DNA from: Streptomyces sp. CA-278952
GTDB lineage: Bacteria > Actinomycetota > Actinomycetes > Streptomycetales > Streptomycetaceae
Direction: 5' to 3'
Assembly: GCF_028747205.1 (NCBI RefSeq)
Contig: NZ_CP112880.1
Coordinates: forward strand, 7,227,501 to 7,291,500
DNA: 64,000 nt
The notes below the pieces were generated by a model. That model had not been told where the DNA came from and searched no databases. It worked only from the letters and a program-made list of their open reading frames with translations. Both the position numbers and the translations under genes were made by a program. Positions 37,343-45,420 of this stretch are shown here, piece after piece (positions within the stretch are counted from its first letter, which is position 1; each line of letters starts with the position of its first letter).

Positions 37343-38087
37343 GACGACAGCGGCCCTGGGGGCCGAGTTCAGCAAGCTGCGCAGCATTCGTTCGACCTTG
37401 ATCACGCTCCTCGCCTTCGCACCGGTCACTCTCCTTCTCGCTGTGCTCGGCGGGTGGTCCGCGAGGGGGGCCATCGACTCCGACAATCCCGCTCTGCGCT
37501 CCGACTTCACGCCCGAGCAGGCAGGCTTCGACGGCATCCTTTACGGTCAGCTCGCCCTCGTCGTCTTCGGCGTCCTGGCCGTCACCAGCGAGTACAGCTC
37601 CGGCATGATGCGCGTCTCGCTGCTCGCGGTGCCCAAGCGGGGGCGGCTCTACGCGGCCAAGATGGCGATGACAGCGGCCGCGGCGGCAGCGGTGGCCGTA
37701 CCGGTCACTGTCCTGAGTTACCTGCTTACCCAGTCCGCGCTCGGCCCGCACGGATCTTCGCTCACCGCCGACGGCGTGCCCGCCGCCCTGGCCGGCTCGT
37801 CCGCCTACCTGACGCTGATGTGCCTGTTCGCAGCAGGCATCGCAACTGCCGCCAGGAACGCCGTGGTCCCTTTGATCATCCTGGTCCCGATGCTCCTCGC
37901 CGGCACCCACATCCTGTCGATCATCGGCGCGACCAAGGAGATCGTCCGCTACTTCCCTGACAAGGCAGGCAGCGAACTCCTCACCGTCGGCTCGGGCGAC
38001 ACCGTCTTCGGACTCGTCGTCCTCGCCGCCTGGACCGTGGCGGCCCTGGGCGCCGGCTACCTCCGTCATCGCCGCTGGGACGGATGA
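37335..38087 (+). CDS. ABC-2 type permease
   Basis: A 250-aa membrane protein with about six hydrophobic segments, the usual partner of a BcrA-type ATPase. The GTG start overlaps the ATPase stop. Long hydrophobic stretches appear near residues 20-40, 60-85, 105-130, 145-175, 185-205 and 225-245, with an extracytoplasmic loop after the first. No substrate can be read from the sequence. Confidence 0.9.
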   Translation: MSETTAALGAEFSKLRSIRSTLITLLAFAPVTLLLAVLGGWSARGAIDSDNPALRSDFTPEQAGFDGILYGQLALVVFGVLAVTSEYSSGMMRVSLLAVPKRGRLYAAKMAMTAAAAAAVAVPVTVLSYLLTQSALGPHGSSLTADGVPAALAGSSAYLTLMCLFAAGIATAARNAVVPLIILVPMLLAGTHILSIIGATKEIVRYFPDKAGSELLTVGSGDTVFGLVVLAAWTVAALGAGYLRHRRWDG

Positions 38088-38187
38088 CAGGACAGAGATG
38101 AGGCGCCGGTCCCGCGACAGTGGGACAACCCGCGTCATAGGTTCCTGGTGATCCCCGGCCGAACAAGATCGGCCCGGGCTTGTAACC

Positions 38188-38193
38188 AGGAGG
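38188..38193 (+). promoter_or_regulatory. Strong ribosome-binding site of the lasso precursor
   Basis: AGGAGG lies 6 bases before the ATG at 38200. It decides between that start and an ATG at 38195 in another frame that meets a stop after two codons. Confidence 0.85.
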
Positions 38194-38199
38194 TATGTC

Positions 38200-38328
38200 A
38201 TGAACGGGATCTATGAGCCGCCCATGCTCCAGGAGATCGGCGACTTCGACGAGCTGACGAAGTGTCTGGGAGTGGGTAGCTGCACCGACTTCGTCGGCTG
38301 CGGCTACGCGGTCGTCTGCTTCTGGTGA
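38200..38328 (+). CDS. lasA: Class I lasso peptide precursor, siamycin type
   Basis: A 42-aa precursor with a 21-aa leader and a 21-aa core. The leader shows the recognition pattern of lasso leaders: Tyr5-x-x-Pro8, Leu10, Gly14 and Thr20 at position -2 of the cleavage site. The core begins with Cys1 and has Cys7, Cys13 and Cys19, Asp9 for the Cys1-Asp9 macrolactam, and C-terminal Phe20-Trp21. Two disulfides (1-13 and 7-19) make it class I. Compared with siamycin I as I remember it, the core differs at three positions: Thr8 for Asn, Val11 for Ala, Val17 for Ile. Siamycin-type peptides bind lipid II and inhibit Gram-positive bacteria. The gene has a strong ribosome site and is followed by a hairpin before the cyclase gene. 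Confidence 0.97.
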   Translation: MNGIYEPPMLQEIGDFDELTKCLGVGSCTDFVGCGYAVVCFW

Positions 38329-38335
38329 TCCCCCT

Positions 38336-38368
38336 CGGTGCCGGTGCGCTCATGGCGCACCGGCACCG
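38336..38368 (+). terminator. Hairpin between lasso precursor and processing genes
   Basis: A perfect 13-base inverted repeat (CGGTGCCGGTGCG and its complement) with a 7-base loop lies 7 bases after the precursor stop and 18 before the cyclase ATG. It probably acts as a partial terminator or RNA stabiliser that keeps precursor mRNA in excess of the downstream enzymes. Confidence 0.8.
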
Positions 38369-38386
38369 CCTTGCGAGCGAGGCGAC

Positions 38387-40207
38387 ATGACTTTCGTAGT
38401 ACTCCCGGACACTGCCGCGGCAGCCGCGGTGTCCACGCGGCTGGCAGCCGCCAACCGTATCGATCACGCGTCGGGTCGCCCGTGGATCGTGGGCGACTGG
38501 CACCCGAAGGACGTGACAGTCGTGGAGGCCGGTTCACGCAAACTGGCGGTCATCGGGTCGACACCTACAGGGCGGGTGGATGCCGACGCGCTCGGCCGCG
38601 TCGGATCTCTCCACGAGCTGGACGCGATCGCGGCCCGCCTTCCGGGTTCCTTCCATCTGCTGGCCTCCATCGATGGGAAAACGCGCATACAGGGCTCCGT
38701 CGTCGGAGTACGGCAGGTGTTCACCGCGACGGTGGATGACATGACCGTCGCGGCCGACGGCGTCGAATCCCTGCTCCGGCTCAAACCGATGCCCCTGGAC
38801 GAAACCCTCCTGGCCGCACGGCTGCTGGTTCCCGGTGGTGCTCCCTGGCCTCTCGCTCCTCAGCCCGTGATCAAAGGTGTCGAGGCGGTGGGCACCGGGC
38901 ATTGGCTGCAACTTGACAACAGCGGGCGCTCCCGCACTTATCGGTGGTGGAATCTGCCGGAAGCCACCCTCAGCCTGGAACAAGGCGCCGCGGCCGTACG
39001 CGAAGCGCTCCAGGAGTCCCTCGCCGTCCGAACAGGTCAGGCGAAGACTCTCAGTGCCGATCTGTCCGGCGGCATGGACTCGACCTCTCTCTGCTTCCTG
39101 GCCGACGAAGCGGGCGCGGACCTGATCACGTATCACGTGAGGCCACTGGACTTCGCCAACGAGGACACCCGGTGGGCCAAAAGGGCGGCCGACCACCTGC
39201 CTGCCGCCGATCACCACACGCTCGCGGCGGACCGGACGGAGAACCTCTTCGACGTCGGCTACACACCCGACCAGCCCGACGCCGCTCCGGAAGGACCGTC
39301 GACCTGGGCGTCCGGTCTGGCACACATCCATGATCTTGCCGCACGAGCCTCCGGTGCCGGCTCCTCCCTCCACCTGACCGGCTTCGGTGGTGACGAACTC
39401 TTCGGCCGGATGCCCGCCGGCGCATGGGCGCTGGCCCGGGCTCACCCCATCAGCGGTCTGCGTCTGGTCAACCGGTACCGGCTCGCCAACCGCTGGTCGT
39501 GGAGAGCCACGGTCAGCGCGCTGACCGATCGCTCCACCTTCGCGGAGAACCTCGTCCGCGTGGCGAACAGCATCGATGCCCCGCCCCCGCGGCTCGACGA
39601 ACCCGACTTCGGCTGGGTATTCGCCCCTCGAATGCCCCACTGGGCCACGCCGGACGCGGTGTCAGCTGTACGCAGGCTCCTCATCGAGGCTGCCGCGAGC
39701 ACACCCGTTCCTCTGGATCTGGACCGTTCCCGGCATCAGGCGCTCGCCTCACTGGTGTTCGAAGGGGCCACGGTCCGCCAGGTGAATACCGCTCTGGCCG
39801 GAACCGGCATCGTATGGGACGCACCGTTCCTCGACGACCGCGTCATCGAAGCCGCGCTGGCCACCCGTGTCGACCAGCGCCTCGCCAGCGGTCGCTTCAA
39901 ACCGCTCCTGGTCGAAGCAATACGCGGGATCGTTCCGGATGACATCCTCTCCCGTACCGACAAGGGGGAGTTCAGCGCTGAGGCCTTCCGCGGCCTCGAG
40001 CGCAACCGGGCCCGGCTGCTCGAGCTCAGCGAGGACTCACAGCTCGCGCGACTCGGCCTCATCGACCCCGCCGCGTTCCGGTCGGCCGTGCTCAACCCCG
40101 GCCCCATGTCGCACCACCTGCAGCCGATCGAGAGCACCGTGGCGTGCGAGAGCTGGCTGCGGACCCACTCCCGGCCGAACATCACGGAGACGAGTACCCC
40201 CAGATGA
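38387..40207 (+). CDS. lasC: Lasso cyclase (asparagine synthetase B homologue)
   Basis: A 606-aa ATP-dependent macrolactam synthetase. It adenylates the side chain of core Asp9 and closes the ring on the new N-terminal Cys1. The N-terminal glutaminase-like domain starts without the catalytic Cys2, as in lasso cyclases. The synthetase domain has the PP-loop SGGMDST (near residue 228) and a second conserved GFGGDELFGR stretch near 330. Length matches the family. The ATG is close behind the precursor hairpin, and the stop overlaps the next start (ATGA), so C, B1 and B2 are translationally coupled. Confidence 0.97.
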   Translation: MTFVVLPDTAAAAAVSTRLAAANRIDHASGRPWIVGDWHPKDVTVVEAGSRKLAVIGSTPTGRVDADALGRVGSLHELDAIAARLPGSFHLLASIDGKTRIQGSVVGVRQVFTATVDDMTVAADGVESLLRLKPMPLDETLLAARLLVPGGAPWPLAPQPVIKGVEAVGTGHWLQLDNSGRSRTYRWWNLPEATLSLEQGAAAVREALQESLAVRTGQAKTLSADLSGGMDSTSLCFLADEAGADLITYHVRPLDFANEDTRWAKRAADHLPAADHHTLAADRTENLFDVGYTPDQPDAAPEGPSTWASGLAHIHDLAARASGAGSSLHLTGFGGDELFGRMPAGAWALARAHPISGLRLVNRYRLANRWSWRATVSALTDRSTFAENLVRVANSIDAPPPRLDEPDFGWVFAPRMPHWATPDAVSAVRRLLIEAAASTPVPLDLDRSRHQALASLVFEGATVRQVNTALAGTGIVWDAPFLDDRVIEAALATRVDQRLASGRFKPLLVEAIRGIVPDDILSRTDKGEFSAEAFRGLERNRARLLELSEDSQLARLGLIDPAAFRSAVLNPGPMSHHLQPIESTVACESWLRTHSRPNITETSTPR

Positions 40208-40467
40208 CTCTGAACCTCGCTCGCGACGTCACCCTGACCCCCACCGATTCCGGCTCGGTACTGCTCGACGGCAGGCGGGGCGTCTACTGGCAGCTCAACG
40301 CATCGGGCTCGGCCATCCTCCGGCGCCTGCTCGACGGGGCCACCCCGGACGCCACCGCACGTCTGCTGGCCGAGACCGTTCCCGTCAGCGAGGAGCAGGC
40401 TCTGACCGATGTCACCGCCATCATCGACGCGCTCAGCATAGCCAAACTGGTGGAGGTGACACAGTGA
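40204..40467 (+). CDS. lasB1: Lasso leader-recognition protein B1 (PqqD-like RRE)
   Basis: An 87-aa PqqD-fold protein that binds the YxxP part of the leader and brings the precursor to the peptidase. The family pattern is clear: a strand-rich N-terminus, then LDGRRGVYWQLNASGSAIL and a helical C-terminus. The ATG overlaps the cyclase stop by four bases (ATGA); longer upstream starts would lie inside the cyclase gene. In some lasso loci B1 is fused to B2; here they are split, as usual in actinomycetes. Confidence 0.95.
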   Translation: MTLNLARDVTLTPTDSGSVLLDGRRGVYWQLNASGSAILRRLLDGATPDATARLLAETVPVSEEQALTDVTAIIDALSIAKLVEVTQ

Positions 40468-40892
40468 CCACGCCTACCGTGGCCGAACTGGCCCCCCGCC
40501 TTCCGCTGCGCCGCCAGGTCGGCCCCCGTCTCGCGGCCGGACTGGCCCGCCTGCTGGTCCAGCTCCCGCCGGCCCGTCTGCACCGGGCCCTTGGTTTCCT
40601 GAGCCGAGGCACTCGCCCCGCTGCGTATCCGGCTGTCGCCGAAGCCCGCCGGTCGGTCGTCTCTGTCAGCACCCGCTGCGCGGGGCTCGGCTGCCTGCAG
40701 CGGTCGGTTGCCACCGCCCTTCTGTGCCGGGCCCGAGGAACCTGGGCGGACTGGTGCACAGGATTCCGGACCCGGCCGTTCGGCGCGCACGCCTGGGTCG
40801 AAGTCGATGGCCGCCCTGTGGACGAGCCGGGTGAACTGAGCGGATTTCAGACCGTACTCGCCGTACGCGCCCCTGGCGGAGGGAAGTCATGA
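40464..40892 (+). CDS. lasB2: Lasso leader peptidase B2 (transglutaminase-like)
   Basis: A 142-aa Cys protease that removes the 21-residue leader at the Thr20-Lys21 / Cys1 boundary before ring closure. The catalytic Cys is in GLGCLQRSVA, the His in FGAHAWVEV, and an acidic residue follows in the DGRPVDEP stretch. The GTG start overlaps the B1 stop (GTGA), and the end overlaps the following ATPase (ATGA). Length and motif order are normal for actinobacterial B2 proteins. Confidence 0.95.
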   Translation: MTTPTVAELAPRLPLRRQVGPRLAAGLARLLVQLPPARLHRALGFLSRGTRPAAYPAVAEARRSVVSVSTRCAGLGCLQRSVATALLCRARGTWADWCTGFRTRPFGAHAWVEVDGRPVDEPGELSGFQTVLAVRAPGGGKS

Positions 40893-41854
40893 CCGTCATC
40901 CGGGCGGAAGGCCTGTACGCCTACTACGGCACCACCCCGGCCGTCAACGGACTCGACCTGACAGTGCCGGCCGGTGTCACCTTCGGCTTCCTGGGGCCGA
41001 ACGGCGCGGGCAAGTCGACAACGATCAATATGCTCACCACGCTGCTCAAGCCTACCGCCGGCCGGGCCGAGGTCGCGGGCTTCGACGTCACGTCCCAGCC
41101 GTCGGAGGTCCGGCGCCGGATCGGCATCGTCTTCCAGGAGTCCACCCTGGACCAGGAACTCACCGCCGCGGAGAACCTCCGTTTCCAAGGCGAACTGTGC
41201 GGACTCTCCCGGAAGGAAGCCCGTACCGCGGCACCGGCTCTGCTTGACCTCGTGGACCTCTCGGACCGCGGTGAGATACCCGTACGGCTACTGTCCCCGG
41301 GCCTGCGCCGCCGCCTGGAGATAGCCCGCGGCATGATCGGGTCACCGCGCGTGCTGTTCCTGGACGAGCCGACGACCGGCCTCGACGCGCAGACCCGGGC
41401 GGCCGTCTGGTCCCACCTGGAGACGCTGCGTACCGAACACGGCGTGACCGTCTTCTTCACCACACATCAGCTCGACGAGGCCGAGCACTGCGACCGCATC
41501 GCCATCGTCGACCACGGAAAGCTCATCACGCAGGGCGCGCCGAGCGAACTGAAGTCGGTGGTCGGCGCCGACCTGGTCCGGTTGCGGACCGACGACGACG
41601 TACAGGCCGCCGAAACCCTCGACCGCCGCTTCGGGCTCACCGCAGAGACCGGTCACGACGGTCTGCGGCTTCGCGTGCCCGACGGCTCCCATCTGGTGCC
41701 CCGGATCTGCGCCGAACTCGGAATCCGCGTCAGGTCCGTGAGCATCACCCCGCCGACACTCGACGACGTCTTCCTCCACCACACCGGCTCGGCCGTCCGG
41801 GACGACGTCAGTGACAAACAACTGCTGGAGAACCTCGGGGCGGGAACGCGATGA
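40889..41854 (+). CDS. Lasso exporter ATPase, DrrA type
   Basis: A 321-aa ABC ATPase, translationally coupled to B2 (ATGA). Walker A is GPNGAGKST, Walker B is VLFLDEPTTGLD, and the switch His is in TTHQLDEAE. The signature motif is unusual: LSPGLRRRLEIA instead of LSGGQRRR. A C-terminal regulatory extension of the DrrA kind is present. With the next gene it forms a two-part exporter, as in siamycin/MS-271-type loci, which lack the single-chain half-transporter of many proteobacterial lasso loci. Likely role: peptide export and self-protection. Confidence 0.92.
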   Translation: MTVIRAEGLYAYYGTTPAVNGLDLTVPAGVTFGFLGPNGAGKSTTINMLTTLLKPTAGRAEVAGFDVTSQPSEVRRRIGIVFQESTLDQELTAAENLRFQGELCGLSRKEARTAAPALLDLVDLSDRGEIPVRLLSPGLRRRLEIARGMIGSPRVLFLDEPTTGLDAQTRAAVWSHLETLRTEHGVTVFFTTHQLDEAEHCDRIAIVDHGKLITQGAPSELKSVVGADLVRLRTDDDVQAAETLDRRFGLTAETGHDGLRLRVPDGSHLVPRICAELGIRVRSVSITPPTLDDVFLHHTGSAVRDDVSDKQLLENLGAGTR

Positions 41855-42729
41855 CACACACTGGCACTGTCCCGCCGCGGACCGACACCACACCGGTGAC
41901 ACCTGTCGGGGATTCGTTTCGCGGCAGCGGACGGTATTCGTGGAAGCCCTACGCCCTGCTGTGGCGGCGCGAAATGGCCCGCCTCCGGCACAACCCGGTA
42001 CGTCTGGCCATGGGCCTGCTCACCCCCTTGTTGTTTCTCGTCGTCCTCGGGACGGGCCTGGAGGCGGCCTCCTCCAGCCTGGGCAAGGCCCAGTTGAACG
42101 ACTACCGGGCGTACCTGTTCCCCGGTGTCCTGGTCATGTCGGTGCAGGCCCCCGCCATCGCGGTGGGAATCTCGCTCGTGTGGGACAGACGAGCCGGCGT
42201 CCTGCGCCAGATGCTGGTGTCCCCGTTTCCCCGGTCGAGCATCGTCCTCGGGCTCGCACTCGGCGGCGCGACCACCGGCGGGATCTACGGTCTCCTCGTC
42301 CTGTCTGTCGGAGGGATCGCCAGCATCAGCTACACCCCGATGCTGCTGGTGGTTCTCGTCGAAGTCCTCCTCATCTCCCTGCTGTTCACCTCATTGGGCC
42401 TGCTCGCGGCCGTGACGATCCGCCAGGTCGACACCTTCCAGATCGTGGTGAGCCTCAGCCTCATGCCTCTGATGTTCTTCTCCGGCGCCATGTTCCCGCC
42501 GAACGGGCTGCCCGGCTGGCTGGACACTGTCGTGAAGCTCAATCCCCTCACGTACGGAGTCGACGCCGTCCGTCGCACCCTGCCAGGGCCCGACTCGCTC
42601 ACCTCCGAACAGACGCGGCTGCTCCTCGGGGACTGGAATCCGCCGATCGCCGCAGAGCTGGGACTGCTCGCAGCGCTTACGGCCTTGGCGCTGGCCCTGG
42701 CGGCGCATCGATTCGCGCGTAGCTCATGA
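41851..42729 (+). CDS. Lasso exporter permease, DrrB type
   Basis: A 292-aa ABC-2 permease with a cytoplasmic N-terminus of about 50 residues and six hydrophobic segments. The conserved MPLMFFSGAMFPPNGLPGWL stretch near the end of the fifth segment is typical of DrrB-type drug exporters. It overlaps the ATPase stop (ATGA) and the next gene start (ATGA), so the operon continues without a gap. Confidence 0.92.
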   Translation: MTHTGTVPPRTDTTPVTPVGDSFRGSGRYSWKPYALLWRREMARLRHNPVRLAMGLLTPLLFLVVLGTGLEAASSSLGKAQLNDYRAYLFPGVLVMSVQAPAIAVGISLVWDRRAGVLRQMLVSPFPRSSIVLGLALGGATTGGIYGLLVLSVGGIASISYTPMLLVVLVEVLLISLLFTSLGLLAAVTIRQVDTFQIVVSLSLMPLMFFSGAMFPPNGLPGWLDTVVKLNPLTYGVDAVRRTLPGPDSLTSEQTRLLLGDWNPPIAAELGLLAALTALALALAAHRFARSS

Positions 42730-43235
42730 CCGGCACGGACACGATGAGGGCAGCCACCGCCCGCACCGGTATCGCCGTGTGGATCGGCACAGGTGCACGC
42801 CTGCTGCTTGCCGGGGTTCTCGGCTATGCGGGCCTGGTGAAGGTTTCCGATCTGACGGAGGCCGGCCGTACCGTCGCGCTCTACCGCCTCGTCCCAGCGG
42901 AGACGGCTCAGTTGATCGGCGGTGCGTTGCCGATGGCCGAACTCGCGCTGGCCCTGCTGCTGGCGGTCGGACTGGCCACACGGGCGACGGCCGCCTTGAG
43001 CGCAGCGCTCATGGTCGTCTACATCGCGGCCATCACCTCGGTGTGGGCACGCGGAATGTCCATCGACTGCGGCTGCTTCAGCAGCGGTTCGGTCGTGACC
43101 AGTGGCGCGCAGTGGGGATACGCGGTGGACATCGCGCGGGACCTGGTCTTCCTCGCCGCTGCCTGCTACCTCGTCCGATATCCGCGAACCCTCTGGTCGT
43201 TGGATGGGAAGACCCTCATGACGAAGGAGATATGA
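42726..43235 (+). CDS. MauE/DoxX-like membrane redox protein
   Basis: A 169-aa protein with four hydrophobic segments. A cysteine pair lies in the extracytoplasmic loop (IDCGCFSSG near residue 117), the hallmark of MauE-type proteins that exchange electrons with thioredoxin-like partners. The next gene is such a partner. Together they probably form or reshuffle the two disulfides of the class I lasso peptide outside the membrane. Start and stop are closely packed with the neighbours, and the ribosome site of the next gene lies inside its last codons. Confidence 0.87.
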   Translation: MTGTDTMRAATARTGIAVWIGTGARLLLAGVLGYAGLVKVSDLTEAGRTVALYRLVPAETAQLIGGALPMAELALALLLAVGLATRATAALSAALMVVYIAAITSVWARGMSIDCGCFSSGSVVTSGAQWGYAVDIARDLVFLAAACYLVRYPRTLWSLDGKTLMTKEI

Positions 43236-43238
43236 GAA

Positions 43239-43964
43239 ATGGATTCCACGGACGGTGCGGTGAAGGACATGGTGATGCGGCGGCACCGACGTCGCCGCAC
43301 GCTGATCGGAGCGACCGTCGCGGTTGTTGTGGTGGGCGGCGCGGCCCTCGTCGGGGTCGGCCTGGTGCGGGCCGAGAACACGGCGCCGGACCAGGTGCCG
43401 AGCCGCGTTCCGGCGCAAGCATCGAGCGACAAGGCGGGCCTGGCCCTGTCGTCGTCCGGCAAGGTCCGGGTGGACCTCTACCTCGACTACCTGTGTCCCT
43501 CATGCCGGAACACCGAAAAGGCCCTCGCGGCCGGAATTGAAGAGCTCACCGAGGGAGGGGGCGTCCGCGTCGTCTATCACCCGGTGGCCTTCCTCGACGA
43601 CCGCAGTGACCCGCCCGGCTACTCCAGCCGGGCAGCATCGGCCGCCGCCTGCGCGGCCGACCACGACCGGTTCGAGGCATACTCGGCCCTGCTCTTCGAG
43701 AGACAGCCCCGGGAGAACAGTCCCGGACTGAGCGAGGCTGATCTCACCGCTGCCGGTAAGGAGGCGGGAATCAGCGACCAAGCCTTCGCGAAATGTGTCC
43801 GCGGGGACGACTACACCCCTTGGACGTCCTACGTCACCGACTTCGCAGCCTCCAAGGGGGTCGCGGTCACTCCGACGGTCATGGTGGACGGCGAACGAGT
43901 GGACGTCACGGGCTCCGATCCGGCAGGGGCCCTCATGCGGGCAGTGGCAGAGGCCGCCGAGTGA
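43239..43964 (+). CDS. Membrane-anchored DsbA-like thiol oxidoreductase
   Basis: A 241-aa protein with a basic cytoplasmic start (RRHRRRR), one membrane segment (about residues 22-45) and an extracytoplasmic thioredoxin-fold domain. The active-site CxxC is CPSC in DYLCPSCRN near residue 87, and the cis-Pro loop is VAVTPTVMV. DsbA-like proteins of this size catalyse disulfide formation. In siamycin-type loci they are thought to make the Cys1-Cys13 and Cys7-Cys19 bonds. AAGGAG precedes the ATG, and the stop overlaps the next GTG. Confidence 0.9.
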   Translation: MDSTDGAVKDMVMRRHRRRRTLIGATVAVVVVGGAALVGVGLVRAENTAPDQVPSRVPAQASSDKAGLALSSSGKVRVDLYLDYLCPSCRNTEKALAAGIEELTEGGGVRVVYHPVAFLDDRSDPPGYSSRAASAAACAADHDRFEAYSALLFERQPRENSPGLSEADLTAAGKEAGISDQAFAKCVRGDDYTPWTSYVTDFAASKGVAVTPTVMVDGERVDVTGSDPAGALMRAVAEAAE

Positions 43965-45283
43965 AGCGGCTGACCCTGGCACTGACCGGCGACTGCATGG
44001 CGACCCGGGGATCATTGATCTCCTCGGAACCGGCCGCGCAGCAGTTCCGCAGCATCCTGCGCTCCGCCGACTTCGCCTTCACCAACCTCGAAGTCGTCCC
44101 TGATACCGGGCGTGGGCACCCGGTGCGCAACGCCGCCGGCGGCGGATGTCTGATAGCGGACCGCCACATCGTCGATGACATCACCGAGGCGGGATTCAAC
44201 GTCCTGGGATGCGCCAACAACCACGCCCTGGACCTCGGCCCGGACGGTGCGGCGGCAACGGCGGAGCTCCTCGCCTCCAAGCGCATCCCGTTCGCCGGCA
44301 TCGGCCTCGATCTGACCGCCGCCCGCCGACCGGTGTACGTGGACCGGCCGGGCGGCAGCCTCGCTCTGATCGCATGCAGCTCCACCTTCCTCCCCGGGCA
44401 GGAAGCCTCCTACCCCTCGCCTGACCTGCGGGGAAGGCCAGGCCTCAGCCCACTCCGGCACAGCGCGGTGTTGGACGTCACATCGTCTCAGCTGGATCTG
44501 TTGCGTGAGATCGACGGCGAGAGCGGGCTGCGAGCGCGCCGGGCTGAGGCCCGAACTCTGCTCGGATTCGACCCGGCCATGCCGTCACCGACGCGCCTGG
44601 GCTTGTTCGGCACGAACTTCCGGCTCGGCGAGGAGCCCGCCTTCACCACGGAGTGCGATCCACGGGATCTCGACGCGATCGCCCTCTGGGTGGCAGAGGC
44701 CCGTAACCGCGCCGATGTCGTCGTGGTCAGTGTCCACTCGCACGAACCTGGCGCCACGCCGCAGGAACCCAGCGAATTCCTGCGTGTCTTCGCACGTCGG
44801 ATGATCGACGAAGGTGCCGATGCCGTGGTCGGTCACGGCCCTCACCTGCTGCGCGGGATGGAGATCCACCGGGGGAAACCCATCTTCTACAGCCTCGGCA
44901 ACATCGTCAGCCAGATCGATCTGACCGAGCATGTGCCGGCTGAGGACTACGCCAATGTCCCGGCTGACGGCAAACAGACTCCCGGACGCTATTTCACCGC
45001 CTTGAGCGGGAACGGGCGGCGACTCTTCGCTCCGCACCGCCAGTACTGGCAATCCCTTGTTCCCGTACTCGCATTCGAGGACGGGAAACTGGCCGACGTA
45101 CAACTGCATCCGATCGACCTCGGACACGGCAGGGACGTTCATCTGCGAGGACGCCCACGGATCGCAGCCCCGGACGATGGGGCAGAGATCCTCGACGGTT
45201 TCGCCCACCTCTCGGAACCCTACGGAACGAAGATCACCATCGCGCAGAGCGGTGCGGGAGAGTGGGTGACCGGAACGGTCTGA
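43961..45283 (+). CDS. mslH: CapA/metallophosphatase-fold protein, MslH-like peptide epimerase
   Basis: A 440-aa protein of the CapA/PgsA calcineurin-like fold. Metal-ligand motifs are visible in order: LTGDCM, NLEV, CANNHALDLG, SVHSHEP, GHGPHLLRG and FYSLGNI. No signal peptide is evident, so it is probably cytoplasmic. In the MS-271 locus the homologous MslH epimerises the C-terminal Trp of the lasso precursor to the D form; the precursor here also ends in Trp21. It is coupled to the DsbA-like gene by GTGA, the last gene in the unbroken operon. The family name suggests poly-gamma-glutamate or capsule synthesis, but the other genes of that pathway are absent. I infer D-Trp21; sequence alone cannot prove it. 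Confidence 0.87.
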   Translation: MKRLTLALTGDCMATRGSLISSEPAAQQFRSILRSADFAFTNLEVVPDTGRGHPVRNAAGGGCLIADRHIVDDITEAGFNVLGCANNHALDLGPDGAAATAELLASKRIPFAGIGLDLTAARRPVYVDRPGGSLALIACSSTFLPGQEASYPSPDLRGRPGLSPLRHSAVLDVTSSQLDLLREIDGESGLRARRAEARTLLGFDPAMPSPTRLGLFGTNFRLGEEPAFTTECDPRDLDAIALWVAEARNRADVVVVSVHSHEPGATPQEPSEFLRVFARRMIDEGADAVVGHGPHLLRGMEIHRGKPIFYSLGNIVSQIDLTEHVPAEDYANVPADGKQTPGRYFTALSGNGRRLFAPHRQYWQSLVPVLAFEDGKLADVQLHPIDLGHGRDVHLRGRPRIAAPDDGAEILDGFAHLSEPYGTKITIAQSGAGEWVTGTV

Positions 45284-45420
45284 ACCGCTTTCGGTCCGAG
45301 GAGCATGTCGGATCAGCCGTTTCCCGCATCAAGTACCACGTGCGGCCGAGCCGAACTGGGAAGCTGTTCCCGGCAACCGCATGGTCGGCCAAGGACCGTC
45401 CGACCAGGAAAGGGGGAACC

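Noticed and set aside
43961..45283. Capsule or poly-gamma-glutamate synthesis by the CapA-like protein
   Set aside because: No other capB/capC-type genes are present, and it is translationally coupled to the lasso operon, where an MslH-like role fits better.
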